Source: Pyrus communis (lineage: Eukaryota > Streptophyta > Magnoliopsida > Rosales > Rosaceae). From it: 64,000 bases of DNA. Where the stretch lies: the NCBI RefSeq assembly GCF_963583255.1, contig NC_084807.1:1378872-1442871 (forward strand). Reading direction: 5' to 3'. The position numbers and the translations under genes were made by a program. The notes under the pieces were generated by a model. The model was not told the origin of the DNA. It saw only the letters and a program-made list of their open reading frames with translations, and ran no database searches. Shown in pieces: positions 1-10,600 of the stretch (its first letter is position 1; each line of letters starts with the position of its first letter).

Positions 1-1505
1 TTGACATTAATTGGATACATGAATTCAGATGAATCATTTCAAAATCACATGTACGAAATTTTTAAAATTAGACACTATTTTTGGAATTACAGCAAAATCA
101 TCCATACTATCCTTGAAACGGAACCAAAATAATTCACACTATTTCTAAAACTACAACAAAATAACTCGCACTATTTATGAAACTACAATAAAATAGCCAC
201 ACTATTTTTGAAATTGAACAAAAAATTCACCAGCAAAATAACATATACTATTGCTCGAACTACAACAAAATAACTCACACTAATTCTGATAGGGAACAAA
301 ATAAAAAGCAGTACTAAAGGGCATGCATTCACTGAAGGTTCATTTGGTTGAAAAAAAGTTTAAAATAGCAAATTCGGGGTTGGATAAGAGAAACAGGTTG
401 TTTGGCAAAGTATGTGATATAAAATCAATGTTCATTTTCTTGCCATACAAACACTGTTTATGATTTGGACAATGTTGTTCAATTCTATCTGCCCAAGTTT
501 TTCTGAATATTATGGTGTGCATGTGACTCCTAATTATTTTCCTTAGTTGATAAGAACACAAACATGCAATTGGAATTAATGGGAGATAATATTGTGGGAG
601 TCTCTTATTAATTGAAACAAAAAGGTTTGACATGTTTACTTTGTTGGATTTTTCACAATTACATATTTATAACTGAAACAAAATAACTCACATTATTTCT
701 GAAACTACAGCAGAATAACTCACTTTATTTATGAAACTGAACCAAAATAATCAACATTATTTGTTGAAATACAACAAAACTACACATATATTGAAATTGA
801 ACCAAAATAATTCACACTATTTCTGGAACTACAGCAAAAGAACCTACACTATATTTGAAGCAGAACCAAAATAACCCACACTATTTATGGAACTACAATA
901 AAATAACTCACACTATTTATGGAACTACAATAAAATAACTCACACTATTTATGGAACTACAGCAAAATAACCCATACTATTTATGAAACCGAACAAAAAT
1001 AACACACACTATTTCTGAAAGGAAACAAAATAAACACTATTTTTGAAAATACAGCAAAATAACGAACACTATTTCTAAAACCGAACAAAAATAACACACA
1101 CTATTTCTGAAAGGAAACAAAATAAACACTATTTTTGAAAATACAGCAAAATAACGAACACTATTTCTAAAACTGAACAAAAATAATTCACACTATTTTT
1201 GGAATTACAGCAAGATAACCCATACTTCTAAAACTGAACTAATATAACTCACATTATTTATGGAACTACAACAAAATTACACACTATTTCTCAAAATTAA
1301 ACCAAAATAACCTACATTATTTCTGAAACTGGACCAAAATAACTTACACTATTTATGGAATTACAACAAAATTACACACTATTTTTGAAAACTAAACCAA
1401 AATAACCCACACTATTTCTAGAAGGGAACCAAATAACTACTATTTATGAAACTATAATAAAATAACTCACACTATTTTAGAACTGCACCAAAATAACCCA
1501 TCCTA
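1..1505. repeat. Degenerate 31-32 bp minisatellite
   Basis: Units of about 31-32 bp repeat the pattern AAAATAACTCACACTATTT followed by a variable A-rich half (ctgaaactacaac, atggaactacaat, ctaaaaccgaac). Near-identical neighbouring units lie around 880-1000. A three-unit block of about 93 bp is itself duplicated at roughly 986-1078 and 1079-1171. The array is interrupted at about 306-655 by unrelated sequence. The units show no coding potential; short reading frames here are incidental. Confidence 0.85.
306..655. other. Non-repeat segment interrupting the minisatellite
   Basis: About 350 bp without the minisatellite motif, flanked on both sides by array units. It has no recognisable protein. 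It could be an insertion into the array or unique DNA between two arrays. I saw no convincing terminal repeats or target duplication. Confidence 0.4.
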
Positions 1506-1559
1506 ATAAGTAACAATGAATTTACTTACGACAGTGACTTTAATTATTAGACTATCAGT

Positions 1560-2110
1560 CAATTAGGCAACCAGAAGTTGGATTACCAAATTTGTGAAAC
1601 CCCACCCCCAAAACTTTATGAAATTTCACAATTTCCCTACAAGTTTATGACATTTGCAGTTGGTCCTCTATCCTCACGCAATTAGAATTCCCTTTTCAGA
1701 TTTCTCCTCCTCTCTTTGGTTGCCACGTGGCAACCCTCCCCTTGCCCTTTTTCTTTCTCTTCTCCCCGAGTCTCTCACAGCTCACTCTTCTCTCTCTCTC
1801 CCTCACTCTCGGCCCTCTCCTTCCTATCTCAAAAACCAACCCTCCTCGAGGGTTTTCACTCAAACAACAACACAACAACAACTTAAACACCACCATCATC
1901 ACCCCTGTGTTTTCAGAAACGAAGAAAGAACCCCCAAACCTTTCTATCCGTCTCGGCCGACAGTATTCATCGTCTTCTCAGACATGTTTCGTGATTTTCC
2001 GACGTTAGTAAGCTTCTAAAAACCCTTGGGATGTGTTTTAGGGTTAGATCGAAGCTTGTTTTAAGTTATGTATATGTGTGAATCGCAGAAATAGCTCGGA
2101 GTAGCTTTTC
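1560..2110 (+). mobile_element. LTR-like fragment (same family as the large solo LTRs)
   Basis: It contains a stretch reading roughly 'tttatgaaatt..tttgcagttggtcctc', a palindromic GCCACGTGGC core and a long CT-rich tract. The same order appears, in reverse, at about 55310-55440 next to the right end of the solo LTR at 53124-55451, and a similar CT-rich arrangement lies at about 25720-25800. The CT tract creates open frames of up to 121 codons that I take to be compositional. No complete LTR boundaries were found. Confidence 0.5.
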
Positions 2111-2129
2111 CAAATTTTTCAACGAGCAC

Positions 2130-2275
2130 CGCCCCTTTCAAGGCATTTTTCGGCCAAACCACGGCGAGTTAGCTATATTTCAATATACCATTCTCTTCAT
2201 CTCGTTGAGTACTACAACTTTGGTTTTTAAATCACTCAATTTGGTTTAGTAACGAAAAAGTTATGGACATTTGAA
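2130..2275. repeat. Dispersed repeat shared with the foldback element
   Basis: The segment containing GGCCAAACCACGGCGAGTTA and the following 'cattctcttc..ctcgt' stretch is closely similar to about 51365-51490 inside the foldback element at 50865-51827, and to the inverted copy in its other arm. It is probably a relic of the same repeat or of a common donor sequence. Confidence 0.6.
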
Positions 2276-2426
2276 ATGGTACCCAAAAACCGGCCAATTC
2301 GTTGGCCTGGAACCCGCCAATTCATTGGTCTAGCCACTCACATATAATTGCATGTATAAAATGAAAACGAATACCAGTCAATATGTTACTGCTGGTCTCA
2401 GTAATTGAAAGTTGATTTTTTGCTAG

Positions 2427-2625
2427 GGACATGGATCCTCTCTAGATTCATATGTTCTAATCCTAGGGATTCATCAATCTAGACCATTGAAATTTGATCC
2501 AACAGCTACAAACATGAGCTTATTTTAAAAGTTATAATAAATTTAACTGTTGAATCAAATTTTAATGATCCAAATTGATAGATCCCTAGAATTAGGACAC
2601 ATGGATCCCAAGAGAATCCATGTCC
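2427..2625. mobile_element. MITE-like inverted repeat (~199 bp)
   Basis: The left end GGACATGGATCCTCTCT pairs with the right end AGAGAATCCATGTCC. The arms continue inward with a 'gaccattgaaatttgatccaacagct' type core and its complement. The size and core match the better-defined element at 8931-9128. It has no coding capacity. Confidence 0.7.
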
Positions 2626-3572
2626 GTTTGCCAGTGCTCTAGTAAATTGGAAGACTCAATCATTCTATTGGCTTAATAAAGTATTGATTGCTTACAATCA
2701 TACAAATGAAAACACAGTCATTCTACTTTAGTCTAGTGGCTTAATAAAGTATTGATTGATTACACCATTCCATACATAAAATAAAAATAAAGATTTGTCA
2801 CAATCTTTATATATAAAGTCAACAATCTTTTTTGGGATCATAAGCTTGATCAAAAAATTTTGAACAAAAAAGCTCCTAAAACAAAAAATTTCAAAAGCAA
2901 CAAAAAATAATGCACCAAATAATGCGCGGTATTTTCATCATTTTAATAATATTTTTTAATAATTAAATTTTTTTGTACAATTATTATTTTTAATTAGTAC
3001 TTCACAATATGCTAGTAATAATGTGATTCAATAAGTTGTTCATTAAATATTATTTTCTCTATTTTTAAACACGTTCAAAGCATCTTAAGAGACGTGTAAT
3101 GCTGGTTATAAAAAAAATCTTTTGCACGCCCATAATAATGTGATTAAATTAGTTGTCAAATGATTGTTTTTTATTTTTTGAACAAACGATATTATCTACA
3201 ATGTGAATTCAGCTGGTTGATTGGTTTGTGAGGGGGTTTTTTTCTTTTCTTTCTAGCATGATCTAATATTATTCGTTTACTTCAAATATTTAACTTTTCT
3301 TTTGTCAATTCACGCATATAAATACATTTAAAACGTGTAAGTCACGCGTAGCTCACCGTGATTCAAAAAATACCTTCTGCACGCATATGAGTGTGTTTAT
3401 AAAGGCTAGTTATAGATAATGACATCCATACTTTGACATTTCAGCTTTCATACCCCATGTTATCATGACCAAATCTACTTTTGATGCAATGCAACATCAG
3501 CTTCCACTTGGCCAATATTTTCCTACCTGAGTGATCAGCTTGTAAAAACCATGTCACATGACATATCATGGA
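2626..3572. other. Intergenic, AT-rich, nothing recognised
   Basis: Very AT-rich DNA with no open frame resembling a protein, no RNA gene and no clear terminal repeats. Confidence 0.5.
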
Positions 3573-3775
3573 TTTGGATTTCATCCGGATCCAAGTTATG
3601 GGGATTTTAAAGATTTTTACATCTTAACCGTTTATCATACATTGTGCGGTTAAAAATTATTTTAAATTTATTTATTTAAAATAAAACATAAATAATACCT
3701 AACGAAAATTAATCGTACGATATACGATTAACGATCATGATGTGAGAATCCTTAAAATTCCCGGGTATCCTCATC
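3573..3775. mobile_element. MITE-like element, 'CCGTTTATCGTA' family
   Basis: Sequence with 'atcttaaccgtttatcatacattgtgcgg' type text, an internal TTATTTAAAATAAAACATAA and a 'tacgattaacgatcatgatgtgag' end. Related segments occur at about 24896-25045, 34660-34838 and 59290-59512, the last three just upstream of reductase genes B, C and H. The outer ends (ggatcc / ggatcct type) are imperfect, so the boundaries are approximate. Confidence 0.6.
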
Positions 3776-4148
3776 CATATATCACAACTACAGTCTACTG
3801 AGCATTCTACTAAAGCAATATCAAACATCTTCGTGGACTTTATTGTGGCCCATTCATTGGTCACGGTCTAAACCTCCAGGTCAGATCGTGCGGCGGAGAC
3901 TGGTGGAGATAAAAGTGTGATTGTGATATTGCCAGAATATTAGAGAGTGAGTTAGTATATGGTATTTGACAACTTAACCCTCAGATTGGAGGTCTGGACA
4001 GCAGTATAAGCAAAGAACCAGCTGAATCCAACTTCACCTTTTGTGTAGGTCAGCAAGAAAGTCTGAAAACCTTCAAATGCACGGTGATTGGGTGAGAGAT
4101 GTAGCCTGGGCAGCCAGCTTGGGACTGCCAAAGTCCACGTAGTCGCAA
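3776..4148. other. Intergenic, nothing recognised
   Basis: Less AT-rich than the neighbouring DNA, but no protein, RNA gene or repeat boundary could be supported. Confidence 0.4.
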
Positions 4149-4550
4149 GTGCTTCACAGAATCCCTAGCCATTTGAGTGTAGTCTCTGAAATCCCCAATT
4201 CCAATGCTGCTGCTTCTTCACCAATAAAGGGAAGGGGAAAGCGAAAGGGAAAGGGTCATGGCTACTCTAGCTCACGCCTGCTCGGCATTCCATCCCGCTG
4301 TGGTCTTTGCCGGGCCGTTAATCCCAAGGACAATTACAAGCTCTGCGTTTGGGGTTTTCCAGAGCAATTGCTGGCTACGGAATCTCCACTTCCAGGGTTC
4401 CTACGAGGAAGGAGGAGGTTGGTAATCTCTCCGGCCCATGGGCACTGAATGCAGCTGACGCCCTCATCGTCGTCCACAATGCTCCGGCTCACACCACTGT
4501 CGAAATCCCCGTTACCTGTTACCAGGTCACTGCTTCATTCCACTGATAAT
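4149..4550 (+). other. GC-richer open region, possible gene fragment
   Basis: Three overlapping open frames of 65-99 codons lie in a locally GC-richer patch directly upstream of the PPR pseudogene. One frame from about 4258 starts MATLAHACSAF and could be a plastid-transit-like N-terminus, but it stops after about 55 codons. I do not recognise a family in any frame. It may be the broken first exon of an unrelated gene, or an upstream part of the decayed locus that follows. No function is proposed. Confidence 0.25.
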
Positions 4551-4584
4551 TTTTTGAATTGGGTACTGATTGAATTGTTATTTG

Positions 4585-5568
4585 TGGGCTATCTTGTAAC
4601 AATGTATGCGAGATGGGGAAGCTTGACTTGGGGGAACAGGTTTTCAGTATGGTGAATAAGAAGGATGTTGTTTCATGGATTCCTTGATCTCAAGTTATGG
4701 CATTCATGGATATGGAAAAAAGGCAATACAAATTTTTTAAGACATGATCAATCATGGAGTTTCACCGAGTCACATTTCATGGCTTGTAGTCATGCAGGTC
4801 TTGTTCAAGAGGGGAAAATATTGTTTGATTCTATGGTTAAAGAACATGGATTATATAAAAGTGTTGAGCACTACACTTGTATGGTGGATCTTCCTGGTCG
4901 TGCCAATCGGTTAGATGAAGCAGCCAAAGTCATAGATAATATGCGGATTGAGCCAGGAGCTAAAGTTTGGGGCGCTCTTCTTGGATCATGTAGAATACAT
5001 TGTAACGTTGGGCTAGTGAGAGAGCAAGTAGAAGGCTATTTGAGCTTGAGCCTAGGAATGCTGGAAACTATGTATTTCTAGCTGATATTTATGCTGAAGC
5101 CAAGTTGTGGGACGAAGTAAAAAGAGCGAAGAAGCATTTAGAAGCTTGAGAACTCCAAAAGGTCCCAGGTCGGAGTTGGATTGAAGTTAAAAGGAAGATA
5201 TACTCATTCATTTCCATTTACGAGTTTAACCCACAGATGGAGCAGCTCCATGCATTGTTGGCTGAATTGTCAGCAGAGATGAAAGACCAGGGATATAAGC
5301 CGCAAACTAAAGTTGTCCTGTATGGTCTCCATGAGGAAGAGAAGGAACGAATAGTATTAAGCCATAGTTAAAAATTAGCAATTGCATTTGCACTCATAAA
5401 TTCCGAAAGAGGGTTATTAGGATTTCCAAGAACTTAAAGTTATGTGAAGATTGTCACCCCGTTTCAAAGTTCATTTCCAAATTCGCCAATAGAGAGATTC
5501 TGGTTCGAGATGTGAATCGGTTTCACCATTTCCGTGACGGGGTTTGTTCATTTGGAGATTATTGGTAG
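4585..5568 (+). pseudogene. CRR2: PPR-DYW protein pseudogene, CRR2-like C-terminal part
   Basis: The conceptual translation gives the end of a PLS-type pentatricopeptide protein. PPR repeats contain ACSHAGLVQEGK and SVEHYTCMVDL. An E-domain region follows (VWGALLGSCRIHCNVGL), then a DYW domain running to the canonical terminal G-D-Y-W before a stop at 5566-5568. The text around FNPQMEQLHALLAELSAEM and the preceding VPGRSWIEVKRKIYS is what I recall of Arabidopsis CRR2, a plastid factor for ndhB transcript processing. The copy is dead: the longest frame closes at 5081, the E/DYW part continues in another frame, and in-frame stops occur near 5148 and 5370. The repeats upstream of about 4585 are missing. 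Family assignment is strong, orthology moderate. Confidence 0.8.
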
Positions 5569-6594
5569 TTCCAGGTAGATATTTTTTCCTAATATATAAA
5601 GGCGAGACTTTTGAGGTTTATGGAGGTCTTAAAGATGTATAGTGTATACTAGGAACACCGTTAAGAATTAATAAAAAAATTTGCTATTTTATGATTCATA
5701 TGTTGGTTTGTGATCTTGTAACTTTCTTCTCTTCTTTGTACTCAATTGGTTTGACATCCATAAATTAAATGATTGATTCGTAAACACAGATTGCATGTGC
5801 ATTCTTTTCATGGTGGATGTACATTGGGACGAAGGTGGTCCCAGGACCACTCAAGGCTGGGAAAGAAGCATGTGAAGGTCCAATGGAGATCCTCCAAATA
5901 TTTGGTACATGTTTCTTTTTTACCAAGTGTGATGTAATGCTTGTTAGGCATATTCACGGCAGCACTCGGCAGTTTGTGTCGACAACATTCAATAAATGCC
6001 CTCGATAGCACTCATGAGATTGCTTCGACAAATGTTGATATTGTTGACATATGCATCATATGGTTCGATTGGCGTTAACAAGCCCACTAAGTGCACCCTT
6101 AATAAACTGAAATTTGTTTGCGCACTTTGCACTATGTTTCTATCTAAAAAACTTGGACCTCTAACATTAGGATCTCCAAAGTTCAAATTCTGAATCCACC
6201 GTCTGAATCTAAATCCTAATTATGCATATGCAATATATTATTGAAATAAAACCGAAAAAATATTGAAAAGTTCTAATAATTTTTATTATAAAACCAAAGG
6301 GTACGTTGCTCAATTGGTAAACTTCATCTTCAAACAAGGGATATGTTGCTCTGATCCAGAGTTTTCATCCTTGGAAGGTCCTGACTCCCGAGTTCGATTC
6401 TTCCTTTCCCCAATATCACATGTATCAAGAAAGAAAAAACATATTCAAACAACCTTTCTTAAATTCAGCCATCAAGAGTTGATAGCAACTTCTGAACATT
6501 TGTGCGCCATTGCGGATAAATTTAGAAAATCTGAACATGAATAATGTAATGTTCACCGTCTCTTGAGAGATTGTGCAGAAACAAACACTTGAAT
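5569..6594. other. Intergenic between PPR pseudogene and reductase A; possible SINE-like boxes
   Basis: No gene is supported. At 6300-6405 there is a tRNA-promoter-like pair: an A-box-like GTTGCTCAATTGGTAAAC at about 6305 and a B-box-like CCCGAGTTCGATTC at about 6388. The spacing of roughly 80 bp is too long for a tRNA, and no cloverleaf could be drawn. The small open frames elsewhere in the interval resemble nothing known. Confidence 0.35.
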
Positions 6595-9441
6595 TCAAAG
6601 CTTGAGGAAGCCCTTCTCTTTGAGGCTTTCAATAGTGTCCCTAAGACTTACTTCCAATGGAAGAAAATCAACTCCCAAACTTTTTGCTTTTTCCTTTGAT
6701 ATTTGATAGCCTGGTTCACAAGGTTTGTCATCATCACATCTGCCAAACAATGCAAGAAACAGATATTCCTTAAAAATTTATCTCATTCGGCGAGCTTTGA
6801 TCAATGGCGTACTTAATGAATATGAAAACTGGGAATTTGATCGACAGCAATCTTTTGAAGATCGATTCACATAAACTTGAAGAAACAAAATACAAATTTG
6901 TGGGATTTTGAAAATGAAAACTTACTTTTCAGGTGGGAAAAAAGTGGGATGGAGTTCATGTAAAATACTCAGAGCCTTGGACGTGGGTGTAACATGGCCA
7001 ACCAAACAATATCTGCCACTAGCCGAAGGGACTTCAAATGCTTGAACATGAGCAAAGGCAACATCTCTGACATCACTAGATGGATAATTTGAACTGATTA
7101 TACTTGGGATATCTGCGTAGAAACGAAACATTTAAAACTTGAATCGCAAGAAATACTTGAAACTTGCATCACATGAATCATCTAATTTGCTACGAAACGG
7201 CCTGCGAGCATCTACAAACAATCATGTTCTGCCCTAACCAAGAAAGAGAGAAATAATCCGGTTGTGGAAGTGTACCATTTTTGAGATTCAGAATCATCTC
7301 CACAGAGAGATTAAGAGTTGGCTGTAGGAGCGGACCAATCACATATGATGGATTGATTGTAACCAAGTCAATCCCATTTTCTTTGGAAAATTTCCAAGCA
7401 GCCTCCTCAGCTAAAGTTTTTGAAAGAAAATACCATTCCTGCACATAATTAGACATGGAAATTTCACAAATTCATTAAAGAATAAAACGTGAAAAGTTGG
7501 AAGAAAATAATACGTATGTATGGGAACACACAAAACGTACCTTCAACTGCTCACAAATTGCTTGATCCGAATACCATGTTTCGTCAATTACCACATCAGG
7601 GTTCAAAGGTCTTCCATTCACCCCGACTGCCGCCATGGAAGATGTTAAAATCACTCTCTTGACAGTCGGAAATTTTACGCACGATTTTAGAACATTGAGT
7701 GTTCCCTTCACTGCAGGGTCAATTAGTTCTGTCTGAGACGCAGAACGAAAGAATCATTCAGTGTTTACATAAAGAATATGTATACTGAAAAGAGAGAAAG
7801 AGTCCGTACCATTGGGTAACCTAGAAATTTAACAAGAATTTCATGGCAAAAGCACACTTAGTCCTCGTAATTTGATAGGGTTTCCAATCTGATCAAAGTT
7901 CAACTATATATGTAAGTAAAAGGATGAAGTACCTGCGGATCAGTGGCTGAAAATTGTACAGGTGATGCTGTATGAAAAACACCTTCACATCCATCGACTG
8001 CGGAGTCGAAAGATCCTTCTTCTAATAAATTTGCTTTGAACAACTGAAGCCTTTCTTTTGCTCCATCAAGTGAGAGCAGGTGTTCTGTTTTCTTTGAATC
8101 ATCTGCATGCATACACAAAACATTCATAATATGTCCTTGAAATGATCCGAATTGCCATTCAGCACTAAAATACTCTATCCGAAAAAAATACTCAAAGAAC
8201 TTGTAATTAATATCCTTGTAATAAAAGTATTTTGTGATTGAGAAAAAAAAAAAAAAAAAAAAAAAGAACGAAAAGAAAGTGTTTTGTGCTCTACCCATAT
8301 ATAGCACAATTTCTACCTCTTCCCTTGCTACATCTTCGCCTTTACACGAGGGAAATGATTTCTGCACATATTTTTTCATATTTTATGTATTCATGTTTAA
8401 TTTTGTCTCGATATATTCAATCTAAAAACTAAAACTAATAAAAATATATATATAGAAAAAGACAAGAACCAGAAGTGTGTAGAAATCGTTTTCCTTGACT
8501 ATACTGCCCACTTGGCTAGTTGGCTCACTGCAAAATTCAATCCATATTTAATTATTTTCTTCGGAATTTGAAATTTCTTATCTTATATATGTTATATCCA
8601 AGACTCAAAAAAATGTGGGTCGATTTTCAGTTGAAACTACAAGTCTACAATTCATCTTCAAGTCTAGAGTAAAATGAGCATAAGAGTTTATTGTTGTAAC
8701 TTGTAACAAACATTTATTTGTTTACCAAAAAAAAAAAAAAAAAAACATTTATTTTACCGCGTTAATCGCTTGTGTTAAAAGTTACATCGAAATTTTGTTT
8801 ACAAAAATCTGAAATTTCGTTTCAAAAGCATTCAAAAGTAGTCTTTCGAAGAGAAATAATTGAAAAGTGCTTTTTCAGAAGTTAGAATGTGCTTTTATAC
8901 TGCATAGACATAGAGACTAGTAGTTTTTCGTGGAACTGGATCCTCTCCTGAGCGCTGAATGGGGATCCTCTTGAGTAGCCTATCCGGACCGTTGAAATTT
9001 GATCCAACGGCTCCAAATAGGGAGCCCCTCTAAAATTATAATACTTGGAGCCGTTGGATCAAGTTTAAACGGCCCGGATAGGGTGCTCATGAGGATCGTC
9101 ATCCTGAGCTCAGGAGGATCCAATTCCATTTTTCGCTACCAAACATTGTCATAGGTGCATTATTTATCTCTTACAGCGCTAGCCTCTAGGCCATGAATTG
9201 TTAATCAATAAAAACCCAGACTTTAAAGAATGAAAATTATTGAAACAACTGTTTTCTATATGTATATATAAGATGAGCAAGATTATTAAACGAGAAACTA
9301 AGAAAATGGTAGGGAGGGAGATATATATACTGACTTGGTTCACGAACAGTGGCTTTGACAATATAACCTCGTTGCAGTAAGAGCTTCACCAGCCATGATG
9401 CTATGTAACCGGAGGCTCCTGTTACGCACACCACCTTCGTC

Positions 9442-9443
<2 letters not shown>
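6595..9443 (-). CDS. Reductase A: CCR-like / phenylacetaldehyde-reductase-like SDR, six exons
   Basis: Extended short-chain dehydrogenase predicted to reduce an aldehyde or CoA-thioester with NADPH in the cytosol. Reconstructed exons, each flanked by GT..AG: 9335-9443, 7933-8102, 7541-7732, 7276-7438, 6926-7112 and 6595-6739, total 966 nt, 321 residues, the usual family length. The NADP-binding TGASGYIAS lies at about residues 8-16, the catalytic Ser in LTSS at about 122-125, and the catalytic Tyr160/Lys164 in WYFLSK. The NWYCY motif of true lignin cinnamoyl-CoA reductases is absent, so a PAR/aldehyde-reductase-like role is likelier; the substrate is unknown. The start codon sits right after a GA-repeat leader. 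Intron 1 (1232 bp) holds a MITE. It differs from copies B, C and H by keeping intron 5 (6740-6925) and by a start four residues shorter. Confidence 0.85.
8931..9128. mobile_element. 198 bp MITE in intron 1 of reductase A
   Basis: The ends TGGAACTGGATCC and GGATCCAATTCCA are inverted, and the arms pair almost throughout (gaccgttgaaatttgatcca against its complement). It is flanked by TTTTTCG direct repeats at 8924-8930 and 9129-9135. The paralogous intron fragment at about 50355-50380 lacks the element, giving an empty site. A target duplication of about 7-8 bp suggests hAT or Mutator mobilisation. Confidence 0.85.

Positions 9444-9445
<2 letters not shown>

Positions 9446-9502
<57 letters not shown>
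9446..9502 (-). repeat. GA/CT microsatellite in the 5' leader of reductase A
   Basis: A nearly pure CT dinucleotide tract on the plus strand (GA on the coding strand) ends three bases from the ATG at 9443. Shorter GA leaders occupy the same position in copies B, C and H. A TATA-like CATAAAAGC lies at about 9553-9561 on the minus strand, consistent with a short leader. Confidence 0.85.
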
Positions 9503-9506
<4 letters not shown>

Positions 9507-9561
9507 GCTCAGAAAGAAGGTTTATCTTAGACATATAGTTGCCAGAGTTGGTGCTTTTATG

Positions 9562-10600
9562 GTGCGGTGAGAGATCAGAAATGTCAATGAAGGCAACGGC
9601 AGCTAAACACAGCCGTCGTTCATTCAAATTCGGGGACGACAAAAATGGAAACAAATAGTTGTTTATTCTGTATCACATAAAAAATGATATCTTGAGAAAC
9701 TATTATTAACACAATAAAAAAACTCATAGTCGTCTTTTGTAAAATATGTTATTATATATAGTGTTTGGTTAATCCTAGGGAAATTAAATGGGTAAACTAA
9801 ATTTTTTAAATCAAATAACATAAACATTGATATTTAGATTATTACTTAATTACTGAGTAATGTGCTTATTTCTTATTGGTGATACATAATTTAGATTGCA
9901 AAATTAGTTTACATATTTAGTTTCCTTAGCACTATTTATAATACATCACACTCAAAGAGCCCAAAAATACACTAAATACAAAGAAACATGGACCCAAAAC
10001 ACATACAAAAAAGCCCAAAGTCTACTTGGAGCCCATCACTTGCAAACCATAAAAATAGGAAATACCCTGAGCACCCACAGCTATTGGAGCTGCATTCCCC
10101 ACTGCCGATGCTTCCCCAAAGCACACAGTGGTAGAGCTAAAATTTTATGTGAGGAGAGGCCTCACATAAATGTCCAAAAAAAAAGAAAAACAAAGAGATA
10201 ATATTGATAAGAGAGCAGAATGCATGCTTGAATTGTTAGCTAATTAAAATTTTTTAGGCGCTAAATGTTTTTTTTCATGTTGAAATTAACCTTCTAATAT
10301 CAAGTCAATATAGAGAGTAATTAATAAAAAATTAGGGAGGATTAAGAGAAATAAACCTTCCAATATCAAGTTAATGAAAAATAGGATGGATTGAGAATTT
10401 TCGAAAAAAAAAAAATGGATTGAGAATTTAAAGAACAAAATATATGAAATTTTATAAATAGAGAACATAGAGATTTATAAACATTAATATTGTTTTGGGT
10501 TGGAATTTGGAGGACAAATATATGAAATTTCACGAAGGAGAGGAGGAAAACTCAAAGTTTATTATTCTTCGTGTTGGACAATGTGAAAAAATATTTTTCT
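9562..10600. other. Intergenic upstream of reductase A, nothing recognised
   Basis: AT-rich DNA. The stretch from about 9955 to 10150 is less AT-rich, but no frame resembles a known protein. No repeat boundaries are clear. Confidence 0.4.

Noticed and set aside
1..1505. CRISPR-like direct repeats
   Set aside because: Units are contiguous, degenerate and AT-rich without unique spacers of fixed size; plant genome context.
1654..2019. Open frame of 121 codons with His-rich and Ser-rich stretches
   Set aside because: It lies in a CT-rich LTR-like tract repeated elsewhere in the window; composition explains the open frame on both strands.
6300..6405. tRNA gene
   Set aside because: Box spacing is about twice that of a tRNA and no acceptor stem pairs; kept only as a low-interest SINE-like note.
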